Source: Oceanobacillus sojae
Lineage (GTDB): Bacteria > Bacillota > Bacilli > Bacillales > Amphibacillaceae
Direction: 5' to 3'
Length of the DNA stretch: 64,000 nucleotides
Assembly (NCBI RefSeq): GCF_900162665.1
Contig: NZ_LT727811.1
Location: 66,063 to 130,062, forward strand
Shown here: piece after piece, positions 37,595 through 46,097 of the stretch
How positions within the stretch are numbered: position 1 is the stretch's first letter
Layout: each line of letters opens with the position of its first letter
Notes under the pieces: model-generated
What the model was told of the DNA's origin: nothing
The model's database searches: none
What the model saw: the letters and a program-made list of their open reading frames with translations, nothing else
Translations under genes and position numbers: made by a program

Positions 37595-37640
37595 AAAAAA
37601 GCAGTCCGTATCGACAAATTCGATACGGACTGCTTTTTTG
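37595..37640 (+). terminator. Bidirectional terminator after the permease gene
   Basis: A perfect 13-bp stem (37601-37613 with 37621-37633, 7-nt loop), flanked by AAAAAA and TTTTTT. It can also serve ywhD, which is convergent but ends 108 nt away. Confidence 0.92.
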
Positions 37641-37747
37641 TCCTAGTAAACATGAGTTAGCCCATGTACTCATAGTTTACAAAGTATTTAAGAAAAGTAC
37701 AAGAATTTCTAAATATGTTCATAATTCATTCACATTTTTGTCAAAGA

Positions 37748-38284
37748 TCAGCTTTCCATTCCTAATTGATCTTTCAGCTCTGAAGAAGCATTTTCCCACA
37801 TTTCAGGCTTGAATTCTTTCAGGAAGTCTCCTAATAATTTTTTTGAAGGCCCGTCCATATGCTCAACAATAATTTGGCCTTTCAATGACTTCTCCATATG
37901 CTTCACATGCTCTGCCATGGATTTATAAGCTCGTTTGATTTCCCGGTTTACGCGGATTTCACTGCCGGCAACTCCAGCATAATACGGACCATTTTCTCCT
38001 TTTTCCACTGTGACCCAGACAATCCAATAAAGCTTTCCGCCTTGTACTTCATCGCGATCTCTAATCCATTTCACACGGCGCTCTACAGAACTTCTCGCAT
38101 GCATCGCGTCCATGTCTACATATGCTTTACCTTCATTCGGATCTACAATAATCGATGACATATTTTCAAGGCTGACTGTTCCAGCTCCATAACCGCCATG
38201 GCCATCTGTAGAATCATCTTTTATAATTGTAAATGTATTTTTTTTCTTGTTTCCGTCTGTCAATGTCATTCCCTCCTGCTTCAT
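37748..38284 (-). CDS. ywhD: YwhD family protein
   Basis: 178 aa, a conserved Bacillus protein of unknown function. Recognisable by DSTDGHGGYGAGTVSLENMS near the N-terminus and MHARSSVERRVKWIRDRDEV. No signal peptide or membrane segment. I keep the first ATG (AAAAAGG before it); an ATG five codons later lies too close to the next purine-rich site. Neighbour of ywgA as in B. subtilis. Confidence 0.88.
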   Translation of the reverse strand: MKQEGMTLTDGNKKKNTFTIIKDDSTDGHGGYGAGTVSLENMSSIIVDPNEGKAYVDMDAMHARSSVERRVKWIRDRDEVQGGKLYWIVWVTVEKGENGPYYAGVAGSEIRVNREIKRAYKSMAEHVKHMEKSLKGQIIVEHMDGPSKKLLGDFLKEFKPEMWENASSELKDQLGMES

Positions 38285-38325
38285 TCTGACCTTTTTCCTA
38301 TTCTACCACGTTCCAACAGGCTTTT

Positions 38326-38832
38326 TTAGTGAGAAGACTTATCCTGTAATTCATCAATAAACTGGAAGGCTTCATTCATTTCTTCATCTGTATATTTCAG
38401 CTTCGGCTTTACTGTATGTACTTTATCAATTATTTCCTCTCTTGGTAAATAAGAAAAATACAACACTGTAGAGACAAGCTCCAAAAAACGGGCACTGCAG
38501 TTCTGCAGTACACTGATTCTGTCTTCTATTTCAGGAATATCCACTTCAAATTGATTTAAAAAAGTAGCCCCATCCTCTGTGATTGAATAATGATATTGAT
38601 GGTAATTACTTTTTTCTTCCTTTTCTTCCTTTAAAAAGTTTAAATTACAAAGCTCTTCCACCCGCAATGTCAGTTCTTCGGAATAGGGCCCATAAAAATG
38701 AAATTGATATTTCTCTTCAAAGGGTACCCGGCATTGCTGCAAAATATAAATCATTTTTTGTAATTTCTTTCTTCCTGTTACTTGCTTGGCTTTAGAGAAA
38801 AAATAGAGCAGTTTCGCATGGTTGTCTAACAC
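38326..38832 (-). CDS. ywgA: YwgA family protein
   Basis: 168 aa from a GTG start at 38832, preceded by GGGAAGGA that overlaps the end of ywfO (6-nt gap). The family is of unknown function; the sequence HAKLLYFFSKAKQVTGRKKLQKMIYILQQ and the FHFYGPYSEELTLRVEELC segment are typical of this group, related to the antitoxin-like Panacea/YwgA fold. Probably co-transcribed with ywfO. Confidence 0.85.
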   Translation of the reverse strand: MLDNHAKLLYFFSKAKQVTGRKKLQKMIYILQQCRVPFEEKYQFHFYGPYSEELTLRVEELCNLNFLKEEKEEKSNYHQYHYSITEDGATFLNQFEVDIPEIEDRISVLQNCSARFLELVSTVLYFSYLPREEIIDKVHTVKPKLKYTDEEMNEAFQFIDELQDKSSH

Positions 38833-38838
38833 AAATGG

Positions 38839-40140
38839 TCATTCCTTCCCGTACAATATATCTAGAATTCTTTTCTTCAAATTAGTATCTTCTATCGCTT
38901 GAATCCTGTCCTTAGGAAAATACAGCTTATGGTCTGTCCTTTTTTTACCTGAAATCGCCTCGACAATATCAGAATGACGGGATAATTCCTTCAAACCGCC
39001 ATCCGGCATCAAAAGGTGTATCGGCAGGCGTTCTTCTTCTTCACCCGGGCGATAAAAATCATACGGTAAATCAGAAGAAGAATCCACCACTAAATAATAG
39101 TCCGGATTAATACCCGCTTCTTTAAACAGCTGATAAAGCTCCATTCCCGCATTAATTTGAGGGTCTGGATTGTATTCCACATACTTAAATAAATGACGGT
39201 TAATAAACCGGTAGCATAAATCAGCTAAAATATCATCTTTTTCTTCCTGCCACTGCTGAAAATAATAATATACAATCATGTCATCCAGCTTTAAATAGTC
39301 TGACAGCTTCACTCTCTCTTCAAAAAATGAAATAAAGTGTGTCGGCTCCAGCTGAAACTGATAGGCATCATCTTCATAAAGTACTTTTGCCCGTTGAAAG
39401 ATTTTTGACAGGATAACCTCTGCGCTTCTGGTTACAGGATGGAAATAAACCTGCCAATACATTTGATAACGGCTCATAATATAATCTTCCACCGCATGCA
39501 TTCCTGTTGCTTTAATCACTACCTGATCATCCATCGGCCGCATAACACGCAAAATACGCTCCATATCAAAATGGCCATAGCTCACTCCGGTAAAATAGGC
39601 ATCGCGCTGCAGATAATCCATTCGATCGGCATCAATTTGACTGGATATCAGACTCACCACAAGCTTGTCCGAATACGTCTTGGCAATAACATCGGCTACT
39701 TTCTCAGGAAAATCAACAGAAACCTTCTTCAAAATCTGGTTTACCTTCGTATCTCCCAGGATAATTTTTTGTGTAAACTGCTCATGGTCCAGCTTAAATA
39801 CTTTTTCAAATGAATGCGAGAATGGTCCGTGCCCTAAATCATGCAATAATGCCGCACAAAGACACAGCAGCCGCTGTTCTCTATCCCATCTTTCACGGTC
39901 TGCAAAATTATTGGTAATCCTTCTTACAATTTCATAGACTCCCAGGGAATGGTTAAAACGGCTATGCTCTGCACCATGAAAGGTTAGATTGGTAGTACCA
40001 AGCTGTTTTATCCGGCGCAGTCTCTGAAATTCCGGTGTGGCAATTAAATCCCAGACAGCCCGGTCACGGACATGAATATACCGGTGGACCGGATCTTTAA
40101 ATACCTTCTCTTCTATTAATTGTTCGTCTTTATATGCCAT
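38839..40140 (-). CDS. ywfO: HD-domain phosphohydrolase YwfO
   Basis: 433 aa. HD domain with FHGAEHSRFNHSLGVYEI and the metal motif LLHDLGHGPFSHSFE near residue 105, then SSQIDADRMDYLQRDA. B. subtilis YwfO is related to dNTP triphosphohydrolases; the true substrate was not settled as far as I know. The protein is soluble. The upstream region is occupied by a large repeat element. Confidence 0.9.
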   Translation of the reverse strand: MAYKDEQLIEEKVFKDPVHRYIHVRDRAVWDLIATPEFQRLRRIKQLGTTNLTFHGAEHSRFNHSLGVYEIVRRITNNFADRERWDREQRLLCLCAALLHDLGHGPFSHSFEKVFKLDHEQFTQKIILGDTKVNQILKKVSVDFPEKVADVIAKTYSDKLVVSLISSQIDADRMDYLQRDAYFTGVSYGHFDMERILRVMRPMDDQVVIKATGMHAVEDYIMSRYQMYWQVYFHPVTRSAEVILSKIFQRAKVLYEDDAYQFQLEPTHFISFFEERVKLSDYLKLDDMIVYYYFQQWQEEKDDILADLCYRFINRHLFKYVEYNPDPQINAGMELYQLFKEAGINPDYYLVVDSSSDLPYDFYRPGEEEERLPIHLLMPDGGLKELSRHSDIVEAISGKKRTDHKLYFPKDRIQAIEDTNLKKRILDILYGKE

Positions 40141-40282
40141 ATATTTATCCCCATCCGTACTTTCTGAAAGATTTTTTACATCCTTTTTCAGAAAAGGTTC
40201 AGCGTATTTGTTCTAATAGGATGTTCAAAAAATCCAATAAAGATGACACAGCGAATTTCTACGTTGACAAATTTCTTCCGAT

Positions 40283-40316
40283 GGGACTGCGATTACTCGC
40301 CCCACCAAAACCGTTA
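40283..40316 (+). repeat. GATTACTC hairpin module, copy 2
   Basis: GGGAC, TGCGATTACTC, GCCCC, followed by ACCAAAACCGTTA. One mismatch in the stem. Confidence 0.75.
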
Positions 40317-40367
40317 CTCACGTATTATAAAGCATAGAAGAACTTCTGTTAAGAGCGTCCACGTCCT

Positions 40368-40401
40368 GGGACTGCGATTACTCGTCCCACCGAAAACATT
40401 T
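40368..40401 (+). repeat. GATTACTC hairpin module, copy 3 (perfect stem)
   Basis: TGGGAC, TGCGATTACTC, GTCCCA form a perfect 6-bp stem. The 34-bp unit begins right after GTCCT and ends right before GTGGAC, at the apex of a larger hairpin. Confidence 0.8.
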
Positions 40402-40603
40402 GTGGACAACACAGAAGTCATCACATCCTGTGAAAGTCCGTTCATAAAAAATTCGTCGCCTTAAACTTCTTGGTCCTATTTATCGGACTTTTTGAACACG
40501 CATTCTATTATCTTTGATGAAGTGCCTTATACTTCTTTTCCACATATGCTTTTATTATATTATAATATAGTTAATCAGCTGACGAAAGGTTTAGGATAAA
40601 CTT

Positions 40604-41443
40604 ATGAAAAATTGGAAAGAAATTATTCGGCATAAAACATTTCGATACATAGATCACACCACAGAAGACATGGTTGCAGGCAAGCCTAACACTGCTCTGG
40701 CTTCATTTGCTGTGGATGACGCACTTGCTATTTCAGTCAGTGAGGAAGCTTCTCCTCCTGTACTTCGTTTATGGGTACACCCGGATACGATTGTGTTAGG
40801 CATCCCTGATTCACGCCTGCCTCACATTAAAGATGGGATAGCGTTTCTAAAAGAAAAAAATTGCCAGGGAATTGTCCGTAATTCCGGTGGCCTCGCTGTT
40901 GCACTGGATGAAGGTGTACTTAATATTTCCCTTATTATCCCCGGAGCAGATAATTTATCAATATACGATTGTTATGAAGCAATGGTCCGTTTTGTTCAGG
41001 CAATGTTTGCAGATATAACGGACGCTATTGAAGCATATGAAATTGTCGGTTCCTACTGTCCCGGCGATTATGATTTAAGTATTAATGGAAAAAAGTTTGC
41101 AGGTATTTCGCAGCGGCGGGTGAAAAACGGCATTTCCGTACAAATTTATTTAGATATTGAAGGAAACAGCAAAACACGTGCTTCTTTCATACGGGAGTTT
41201 TATCATATTGCAAAACGCGGTGAAGCTACAGCTTTTACCTATCCTGAGGTAAATCCTGATGTTATGGCTTCACTCTCTGATTTGCTGGGAATTTCATTGA
41301 CTGTTGAAGAGGTCAAGCAGCGCGTCGTGGGCACATTAAAAGAGTTAACAGAAGAAATAATTACGATCCCGATTCAGGATACAGAGCAGGTAAATTTTGA
41401 TAAACGTTATCAGCAAATGATTAAACGGAATGAGAATATATAA
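40604..41443 (+). CDS. lipL: Octanoyl-[GcvH]:protein N-octanoyltransferase
   Basis: LipL (279 aa, YwfL) moves octanoyl groups from GcvH to E2 subunits in Bacillus lipoate synthesis. It has the BPL/LplA fold: VRNSGGLAVALDEGVLNISL, then GSYCPGDYDLSINGKKFAGI, which contains the catalytic Cys and binding Lys, and ISQRRVKNGISVQIYLDIEG. It sits between ywfO and pta as in B. subtilis. Confidence 0.95.
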   Translation: MKNWKEIIRHKTFRYIDHTTEDMVAGKPNTALASFAVDDALAISVSEEASPPVLRLWVHPDTIVLGIPDSRLPHIKDGIAFLKEKNCQGIVRNSGGLAVALDEGVLNISLIIPGADNLSIYDCYEAMVRFVQAMFADITDAIEAYEIVGSYCPGDYDLSINGKKFAGISQRRVKNGISVQIYLDIEGNSKTRASFIREFYHIAKRGEATAFTYPEVNPDVMASLSDLLGISLTVEEVKQRVVGTLKELTEEIITIPIQDTEQVNFDKRYQQMIKRNENI

Positions 41444-41463
41444 GCACGTTTAATGAGGAAGAC

Positions 41464-41508
41464 AAAAACAGCCCGACCGAATATCAAAATCCGGTCGGGC
41501 TGTTTCTT
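41464..41508. terminator. Bidirectional terminator between lipL and pta
   Basis: CAGCCCGACCG and CGGTCGGGCTG (11 bp, extended by AAA/TTT) between the convergent genes; T runs on both sides. Confidence 0.9.
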
Positions 41509-41517
41509 ATTTATAAT

Positions 41518-42492
41518 TTATTCAGCTGCTGCCTGTGCTGCTGTGATAAGGGCAAGGTTGTACACATCTTCTGTGCTGCAGCCTCTGGATAGATCATTTA
41601 CCGGCTTATTAAGCCCTTGAAGAATCGGACCGACCGCTTCAAAACCGCCTAAACGCTGGGCAATTTTATAGCCGATATTACCGGCTTCCAGACTTGGAAA
41701 TACAAAGACATTTGCGTCTCCTTTAATTACAGAGTCCGGTGCTTTTTTCTCTGCAACACTTGGAACAAATGCAGCATCAAATTGGAATTCACCGTCGATA
41801 ACAAGAGAAGGATCTTTTTCTTTTGCAATGGTTAATGCATCTGTAACCTTTTCTGTTTCCGGTGATTTTGCGGAACCGGCAGTGGAAAAGCTAAGCATTG
41901 CAACACGCGGATCCACATCAAATAATGCTCCTGTTTTCGCACTTTCTACAGCAATCTCTGCTAAGTCATTGCTGTCCGGAGCAATATTAATTGCGCAATC
42001 AGCAAATACATATTTTTCTTCATCTCTTACCATAATGAATACGCCGGAAGTTTTCTTCACGCCTTCTTTTGTTTTAATAATTTGTAATGCCGGACGCACT
42101 GTGTCTGCAGTGGAATGTGCCGCACCACTTACAAGACCATCTGCTTTATTCAAATAAATAAGCATTGTACCGAAATAGTTTTCGTCTAAAAGAATTTTCT
42201 TCGCATCTTCTTCCGTTGCTTTCCCTTTTCTTCTTTCAACAAAGGCATCAACCATTTCCTGAAAACCTTCATAGCTTGCAGGATCAATAATTTCAAGTCC
42301 AGATACTTGTACATTAAGATCTGTTGCCTTTTGCTCGACCTCTTGCTTATTGCCAATGACAACAGGTGTAAGCACACCATCTTCAGCCAGACGGCCTGCT
42401 GCTGTTAATACACGTTCATCTAATCCTTCAGGGAATACAATACGTTTGCCCTTTCCTTTTACTTTATCTGTTAATTGTTCAAATAAACCCAT
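41518..42492 (-). CDS. pta: Phosphate acetyltransferase
   Basis: 324 aa, soluble phosphotransacetylase interconverting acetyl-CoA and acetyl phosphate. Motifs: RIVFPEGLDERVLTAAGRL at the N-terminus, VSGAAHSTADTVRPALQII, MLSFSTAGSAKSPETEKV and NVFVFPSLEAGNIGYKIAQR. Start at the ATG at 42492, seven nt after AGGAGG; the frame opens nine codons earlier. Confidence 0.97.
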   Translation of the reverse strand: MGLFEQLTDKVKGKGKRIVFPEGLDERVLTAAGRLAEDGVLTPVVIGNKQEVEQKATDLNVQVSGLEIIDPASYEGFQEMVDAFVERRKGKATEEDAKKILLDENYFGTMLIYLNKADGLVSGAAHSTADTVRPALQIIKTKEGVKKTSGVFIMVRDEEKYVFADCAINIAPDSNDLAEIAVESAKTGALFDVDPRVAMLSFSTAGSAKSPETEKVTDALTIAKEKDPSLVIDGEFQFDAAFVPSVAEKKAPDSVIKGDANVFVFPSLEAGNIGYKIAQRLGGFEAVGPILQGLNKPVNDLSRGCSTEDVYNLALITAAQAAAE

Positions 42493-42874
42493 GTTAAAAC
42501 CTCCTATGATAGTTAACACGTTAAAATGATAATCACGGACTTTTTACTTGGAAAAACCGATTCATTTTACCTTCAAATTCTCTTTAATGATATACCATTT
42601 AACCGCACAAATAAAGCCTTGAACCCTGAAAAATCAATGTAAAGGATTACAACTTATTTTTATTTTCAATTCCTGATTTATCCCTATTTTATATACCAGG
42701 AAAGTACTAAATTTTCAGCAAAGCTGTCTTCAATACTTCTTAATTTTGACAAAGCCTTGACAATACATAAAATAACATGATTTTGAACCTTTTTTTATAT
42801 GATTCCCACCCGCTGGTTATGCTATAGTTAATATTGAATCAGTATTTAACTTATAGTGAGGGAGTGTATATACA
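42493..42874. other. Divergent pta-hemQ promoter region
   Basis: 382 bp without a gene. Plus strand: an extended -10 (TGCTATAGT, 42820-42828) lies 47 nt before hemQ and two TTGACA hexamers occur near 42748 and 42757, none at perfect spacing to it. For pta no clear -35/-10 pair could be chosen. No riboswitch or repeat seen. Confidence 0.4.
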
Positions 42875-43627
42875 ATGGCAGAAGCAGTAGTAACTGTAGA
42901 CGGCTGGTCCGCATTACATGATACGCGTCATTTTGATTGGACATCTTGGAAATCAATCTCTGAGGACGAACGAAATAAAGCAATAAAAGAGTTTGAAGAG
43001 CTTATCAAACAGTGGGAAACAGTAGAAGAAAATAAAGAAGGCAGTCATAGTATATTCAAAGTTGTCGGAAATAAAGCAGATCTTATGTTTATTTTCTTAC
43101 GCGAAACAATGGATGAGCTGGAAGAAATTAAAACAGCAATTAATAAATCTGTATTAGGAGATTTCTTAATTCCTGCCTATTCTTATGTATCTATTATTGA
43201 AATGACGATGCATGATCCAATGAAGGCCGGGGACGACCGGGAACTTTCTCCATATGTAAAAGAACGTTTAAGACCAATCATGCCAAAATGGGAGCATGCC
43301 TGCTTCTATCCAATGGCAAGACGCCGCGAGCCTGAAGCAAACTGGTTTACGATTGATAAAGAAGAGCGTACAAAATTACTTTATGAACACGGCATGACAG
43401 GACGTAAATATGCCGGTAAAGTCAAAGAGATCATTACCGGATCGATTGGACTTGACGAATGGGAATGGGGCGTAACATTATTTGCTCATGATCCATTACA
43501 GTTTAAGAAAATTGTTTATGAAATGCGATTTGATGAAGTTACAACAAAATATGCAGAATTCGGTGATTTCATCATGGGTAATTACTTAGCAGCAGATAAG
43601 CTTGCAGGTTATCTTGCATTATCTTAA
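42875..43627 (+). CDS. hemQ: Coproheme decarboxylase (HemQ, chlorite-dismutase family)
   Basis: HemQ, 250 aa, performs the last step of the coproporphyrin-dependent haem route of Gram-positives, two oxidative decarboxylations of coproheme. Key parts: DGWSALHDTRHFDW at the N-terminus, PAYSYVSIIEMTMH with the radical-forming Tyr, and LLYEHGMTGRKYAGKV with the proximal haem His; WEWGVTLFAHDPLQFKKIVY closes the active site. GAGGGAG lies 11 nt before the ATG. Confidence 0.96.
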   Translation: MAEAVVTVDGWSALHDTRHFDWTSWKSISEDERNKAIKEFEELIKQWETVEENKEGSHSIFKVVGNKADLMFIFLRETMDELEEIKTAINKSVLGDFLIPAYSYVSIIEMTMHDPMKAGDDRELSPYVKERLRPIMPKWEHACFYPMARRREPEANWFTIDKEERTKLLYEHGMTGRKYAGKVKEIITGSIGLDEWEWGVTLFAHDPLQFKKIVYEMRFDEVTTKYAEFGDFIMGNYLAADKLAGYLALS

Positions 43628-43645
43628 AAATAAATGATGGTTATT

Positions 43646-43673
43646 AAAAAGAGGCTGATTCAGTCTCTTTTTT
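43646..43673 (+). terminator. Terminator of hemQ
   Basis: AAAGAGGCTG, ATT loop, CAGTCTCTTT, then a run of T. Confidence 0.88.
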
Positions 43674-43784
43674 TTTATGAAAATTTATCTATGATCATTT
43701 AGAAAATAATCATGAAGCTGTACTTTCCTGCATACATATCATTAATGAGCTTGCACCGAAGTTTTTCAGAAATGAGGTTGGTTT

Positions 43785-44210
43785 ATGGCAGTTGTTGCTC
43801 ATAACGAAGCGGAGGTTGATTTACTCGCCCGCTTAATGCGTGCAGAAGCAGAGGGTGATGGTGATCTTGGCATGCTGATGGTCGGTAATACGGGTATCAA
43901 CCGTGTTCTTGCGGATTGTCTAGACTTTACAGATATCCGGACGATAACGAATATGGTTTTCCAAAGCCCCGGCGGATTTGAAGCGACCCAGCAAGGTTAT
44001 TTTTATCAACGGGCCAGAGAGTCAGATAAACGCCTTGCAAGAAGAGTCATTCAAGGCGAGATGCAGCACCCTGCCTCCAATTCACTTTGGTTCTTTATGC
44101 CTGAAGGGGCGTGCCCTGCCCAATGGTACGGTCAATGGAATACCGGCCGATTCCTGTCGCACTGCTTTTATGCTCCAGCTGAAAGTGAATGTCCTGCTGT
44201 GTATCGGTAG
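43785..44210 (+). CDS. cwlJ: Spore cortex-lytic hydrolase CwlJ
   Basis: 141 aa, Hydrolase_2/SleB-like domain without signal peptide, as in CwlJ. The catalytic Glu is in LLARLMRAEAEGDGDLGM at the N-terminus; GFYQ-type segment GYFYQRARESDKRLARR and PASNSLWFFMPEGACPAQWY follow. CwlJ sits in the spore coat and degrades cortex during germination, requiring GerQ, whose gene is directly downstream. Confidence 0.95.
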   Translation: MAVVAHNEAEVDLLARLMRAEAEGDGDLGMLMVGNTGINRVLADCLDFTDIRTITNMVFQSPGGFEATQQGYFYQRARESDKRLARRVIQGEMQHPASNSLWFFMPEGACPAQWYGQWNTGRFLSHCFYAPAESECPAVYR

Positions 44211-44263
44211 AAAATTTCATTTAATGTACAGCTCAATTTTTTATAGTGAGGGAGAGTGAAATC

Positions 44264-44695
44264 ATGAGTGATCAAACGAATCCAAATCAGCCAGTGAATA
44301 ATAATCAGGCGTATTATCCTAATCCATACTATTATTATCCTCAGGCGACCGGGAACTTTTATCCAGCCTATTCATACAGACAATATGCTCAGCCATCAAG
44401 CGGAAATGGAGGTGGTCAATTAACAAATCAGCAATCCTTTATTGAGAATATTTTACGCTTGAACCGGGGGAAATTAGGCACCTTTTATCTGACATTTGAA
44501 GGTCAGCAGCCAACGTCCTTCCGCGGTTATCTGGAAGAGGCTGGACGGGATCATATTTTGATTCGTGAGGAAGACTCTGAACGGCGTTTCTTGTTATTAA
44601 TGGTGTATTTAGATTACGTGTTATTTGACGAACAAATCAATTATTCTTATCCATATGGAAATCAGGATCAGTTATCCAACTACAATCCCAGGTAA
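44264..44695 (+). CDS. gerQ: Spore coat protein GerQ
   Basis: About 143 aa from the ATG at 44264 (GAGGGAGAG upstream); the frame opens six codons earlier. N-terminal half is rich in Asn, Tyr, Gln and Pro (NPYYYYPQATGNFYPAYSYR), the C-terminal half is the conserved FIENILRLNRGKLGTFYLTF domain. GerQ is needed for CwlJ localisation and is cross-linked by transglutaminase Tgl in the coat. Confidence 0.95.
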   Translation: MSDQTNPNQPVNNNQAYYPNPYYYYPQATGNFYPAYSYRQYAQPSSGNGGGQLTNQQSFIENILRLNRGKLGTFYLTFEGQQPTSFRGYLEEAGRDHILIREEDSERRFLLLMVYLDYVLFDEQINYSYPYGNQDQLSNYNPR

Positions 44696-44711
44696 AGTAT
44701 TTAAAACAATT

Positions 44712-44750
44712 AATAAAGCGTAGACACAAACGACGTCTACGCTTTATTTA
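44712..44750 (+). terminator. Terminator of gerQ
   Basis: AATAAAGCGTAGAC and GTCTACGCTTTATT form a 14-bp stem with an 8-nt loop. Confidence 0.82.
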
Positions 44751-44784
44751 CTTAAAATGATAACTGTATTGTGAGGAGATAAAA

Positions 44785-45033
44785 ATGAGACATCCTCTGG
44801 AAAAATTCATACGAATTGAAGCGATCGCTATCGTGGGCGGCCTATTCATTGGCATACTAGCCTGGATAACAGGTTGGATGCTCCTTTTATTCTTTGCCTG
44901 TTATCTTTTTGTGCTCAGTATGCTTGCGGATGCTTTGATTTTGCTGCATACACGCAGAAGCTCTGATGCTGTCAAACAGGTTATCCGGGCAGTGCTGCTG
45001 TTTTTATTTATCACTTCATTATATTTTTATTAA
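44785..45033 (+). CDS. Small membrane protein, unknown
   Basis: 82 aa, not recognised. Two or three hydrophobic helices (AIAIVGGLFIGILAWITGW, LLLFFACYLFVLSMLADAL, VLLFLFITSLYFY) joined by a basic loop (LLHTRRSSDAVKQVIR). Good ribosome site GTGAGGAG. It is convergent with ywdK, 21 nt away, and not part of the B. subtilis arrangement as I recall it. Confidence 0.7.
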   Translation: MRHPLEKFIRIEAIAIVGGLFIGILAWITGWMLLLFFACYLFVLSMLADALILLHTRRSSDAVKQVIRAVLLFLFITSLYFY

Positions 45034-45054
45034 TTATTTTGAGATGTCTTATAA

Positions 45055-45426
45055 CTACAACAACTTCGCAGCACCAATACCTAATAACACCCATCCTACT
45101 AAAAAGGATAAACCTCCGATTGGTGTAATCATCGCAAGTGTTTTGACGCCTGTTAAAGAATAAAGATATAGGCTCCCTGAAAATAAGACAATACCAGCCA
45201 GGAAAAGCCAGCCGCTTGATGTAAAGAGGCTACTGCCTTCAAATTTTCCTAAAAGAATTGCCACAGCAACAATAGCTATTGTGTGAAACATTTGATAATC
45301 TACTGCTTTGCCCCAATTTGTTAAAGCTTTTTCAGATAATCTTCCTTCCAGCCCGTGTGCCCCAAATGCTCCCAAGGCAACCGCTAAAAATCCAAGAACA
45401 GCTCCAATTATTAAAAATAGTTTCAT
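45055..45426 (-). CDS. ywdK: DUF423 membrane protein YwdK
   Basis: 123 aa from the ATG at 45426 (TGGAGCTGG upstream). Four hydrophobic helices; family motif LALGAFGAHGLEGRL occurs here as VALGAFGAHGLEGRLSE, followed by YQMFHTIAIV and LFSGSLYLYSLTG. Function unknown; conserved neighbour of gerQ in Bacillus. Confidence 0.92.
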   Translation of the reverse strand: MKLFLIIGAVLGFLAVALGAFGAHGLEGRLSEKALTNWGKAVDYQMFHTIAIVAVAILLGKFEGSSLFTSSGWLFLAGIVLFSGSLYLYSLTGVKTLAMITPIGGLSFLVGWVLLGIGAAKLL

Positions 45427-45499
45427 CTTTTCCAGCTCCAATCCTTACTATTCATAAAATTACATTTTCAAAAAGGTTAAATATCCCAGTCGTTTATCC

Positions 45500-45817
45500 T
45501 TAAAAATCAAAAATGGAATCTCCATTCGCATCTTCGTCTTTTAGTTTTTTCTGCTCCGGATGAACTACTTTGACGCTGGCCTGTTTACCAAGCATGGCCT
45601 TCATTTCTGCTTCTGAAATATGCTCCTCTGTATCTTCTATATTGGTTTGTAACTGACCTGTTGTATTTTGATCCTGATTTGCTGAGAGAAACAGTTCACT
45701 TAATAAATGGATATTCTCCATATGTTTTTTTACTTGATCCTGCTGATGGGTTTTTCTTTTGGCCTCTTCTAATTCACGTATCATTTTATTAATTATTACT
45801 TCATTACTTACAGCCAT
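45500..45817 (-). CDS. ywdI: DUF5327 protein YwdI
   Basis: 105 aa, soluble, charged and helical; begins SNEVIINKMIRELEEAKRKT and ends in an acidic tail with DSIFDF. This is the YwdI/DUF5327 family, of unknown function, next to ywdK as in B. subtilis. AAAGGAGGGG before the ATG. Confidence 0.85.
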   Translation of the reverse strand: MAVSNEVIINKMIRELEEAKRKTHQQDQVKKHMENIHLLSELFLSANQDQNTTGQLQTNIEDTEEHISEAEMKAMLGKQASVKVVHPEQKKLKDEDANGDSIFDF

Positions 45818-45899
45818 CTAACCCCTCCTTTTACGTCACTGACTTCCCTAATGAATTATAGCACAGATATCATTCAGAAAAAGCTCTCATGCCCGCAAA

Positions 45900-45944
45900 A
45901 TAAAAAAGAGCTTTAGACGATCATCCCCGTCTTTCTGCTCTTTA
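45900..45944 (-). terminator. Terminator of the 51-codon gene
   Basis: Minus strand AAAGAGC and GCTCTTT flank an inner AGACG/CGTCT pair; a T run follows. It overlaps the stop codon of the small gene upstream. Confidence 0.75.
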
Positions 45945-46097
45945 CCGTAATATACGTTTTTCACTTAGCTTCCGTCTTGTTATTTCCTCCACCGTATAGC
46001 GATCATACATCCATTTCAAAAATGTAACCTCTGTGTCTTGAAGTTCTCTTCCCAATTGTGTTGAAGTTTGCTGATATAGATGAAAAAAGTTTTTCAT
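45942..46097 (-). CDS. Small 51-residue protein
   Basis: An ATG at 46097 with AGGGGGAG nine nt upstream opens a 51-codon frame ending exactly at a terminator. The product starts MKNFFHLYQQTSTQLGRELQ and continues with DTEVTFLKWMYDRYTVEEIT and a basic end. Mostly helical with an aromatic core; no signal or membrane segment. I do not recognise a family. Gene-like signals at both ends make it credible. Confidence 0.65.
   Translation of the reverse strand: MKNFFHLYQQTSTQLGRELQDTEVTFLKWMYDRYTVEEITRRKLSEKRILR

Larger units (their letters stand above)
40219..40502. repeat. Large GTTCAAAAA-ended element with two GATTACTC modules
   Basis: Ends: GGATGTTCAAAAAATCC (from 40219) and GGACTTTTTGAACACGC (to 40502), inverted. 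Inside, ACTTCTGT (40342-40349) pairs with ACAGAAGT (40411-40418) and GTCCAC (40357-40362) with GTGGAC (40402-40407); the loop GTCCT plus a 34-bp module sits at the apex. A second module copy is at 40283-40316. The element fills the space between divergent ywfO and lipL and must leave both promoters usable. No coding capacity. Confidence 0.8.

Noticed and set aside
40134-40464. Two plus-strand frames of 67 and 73 codons between ywfO and lipL
   Set aside because: Both lie within the repeat element 40219-40502 and translate hairpin modules.
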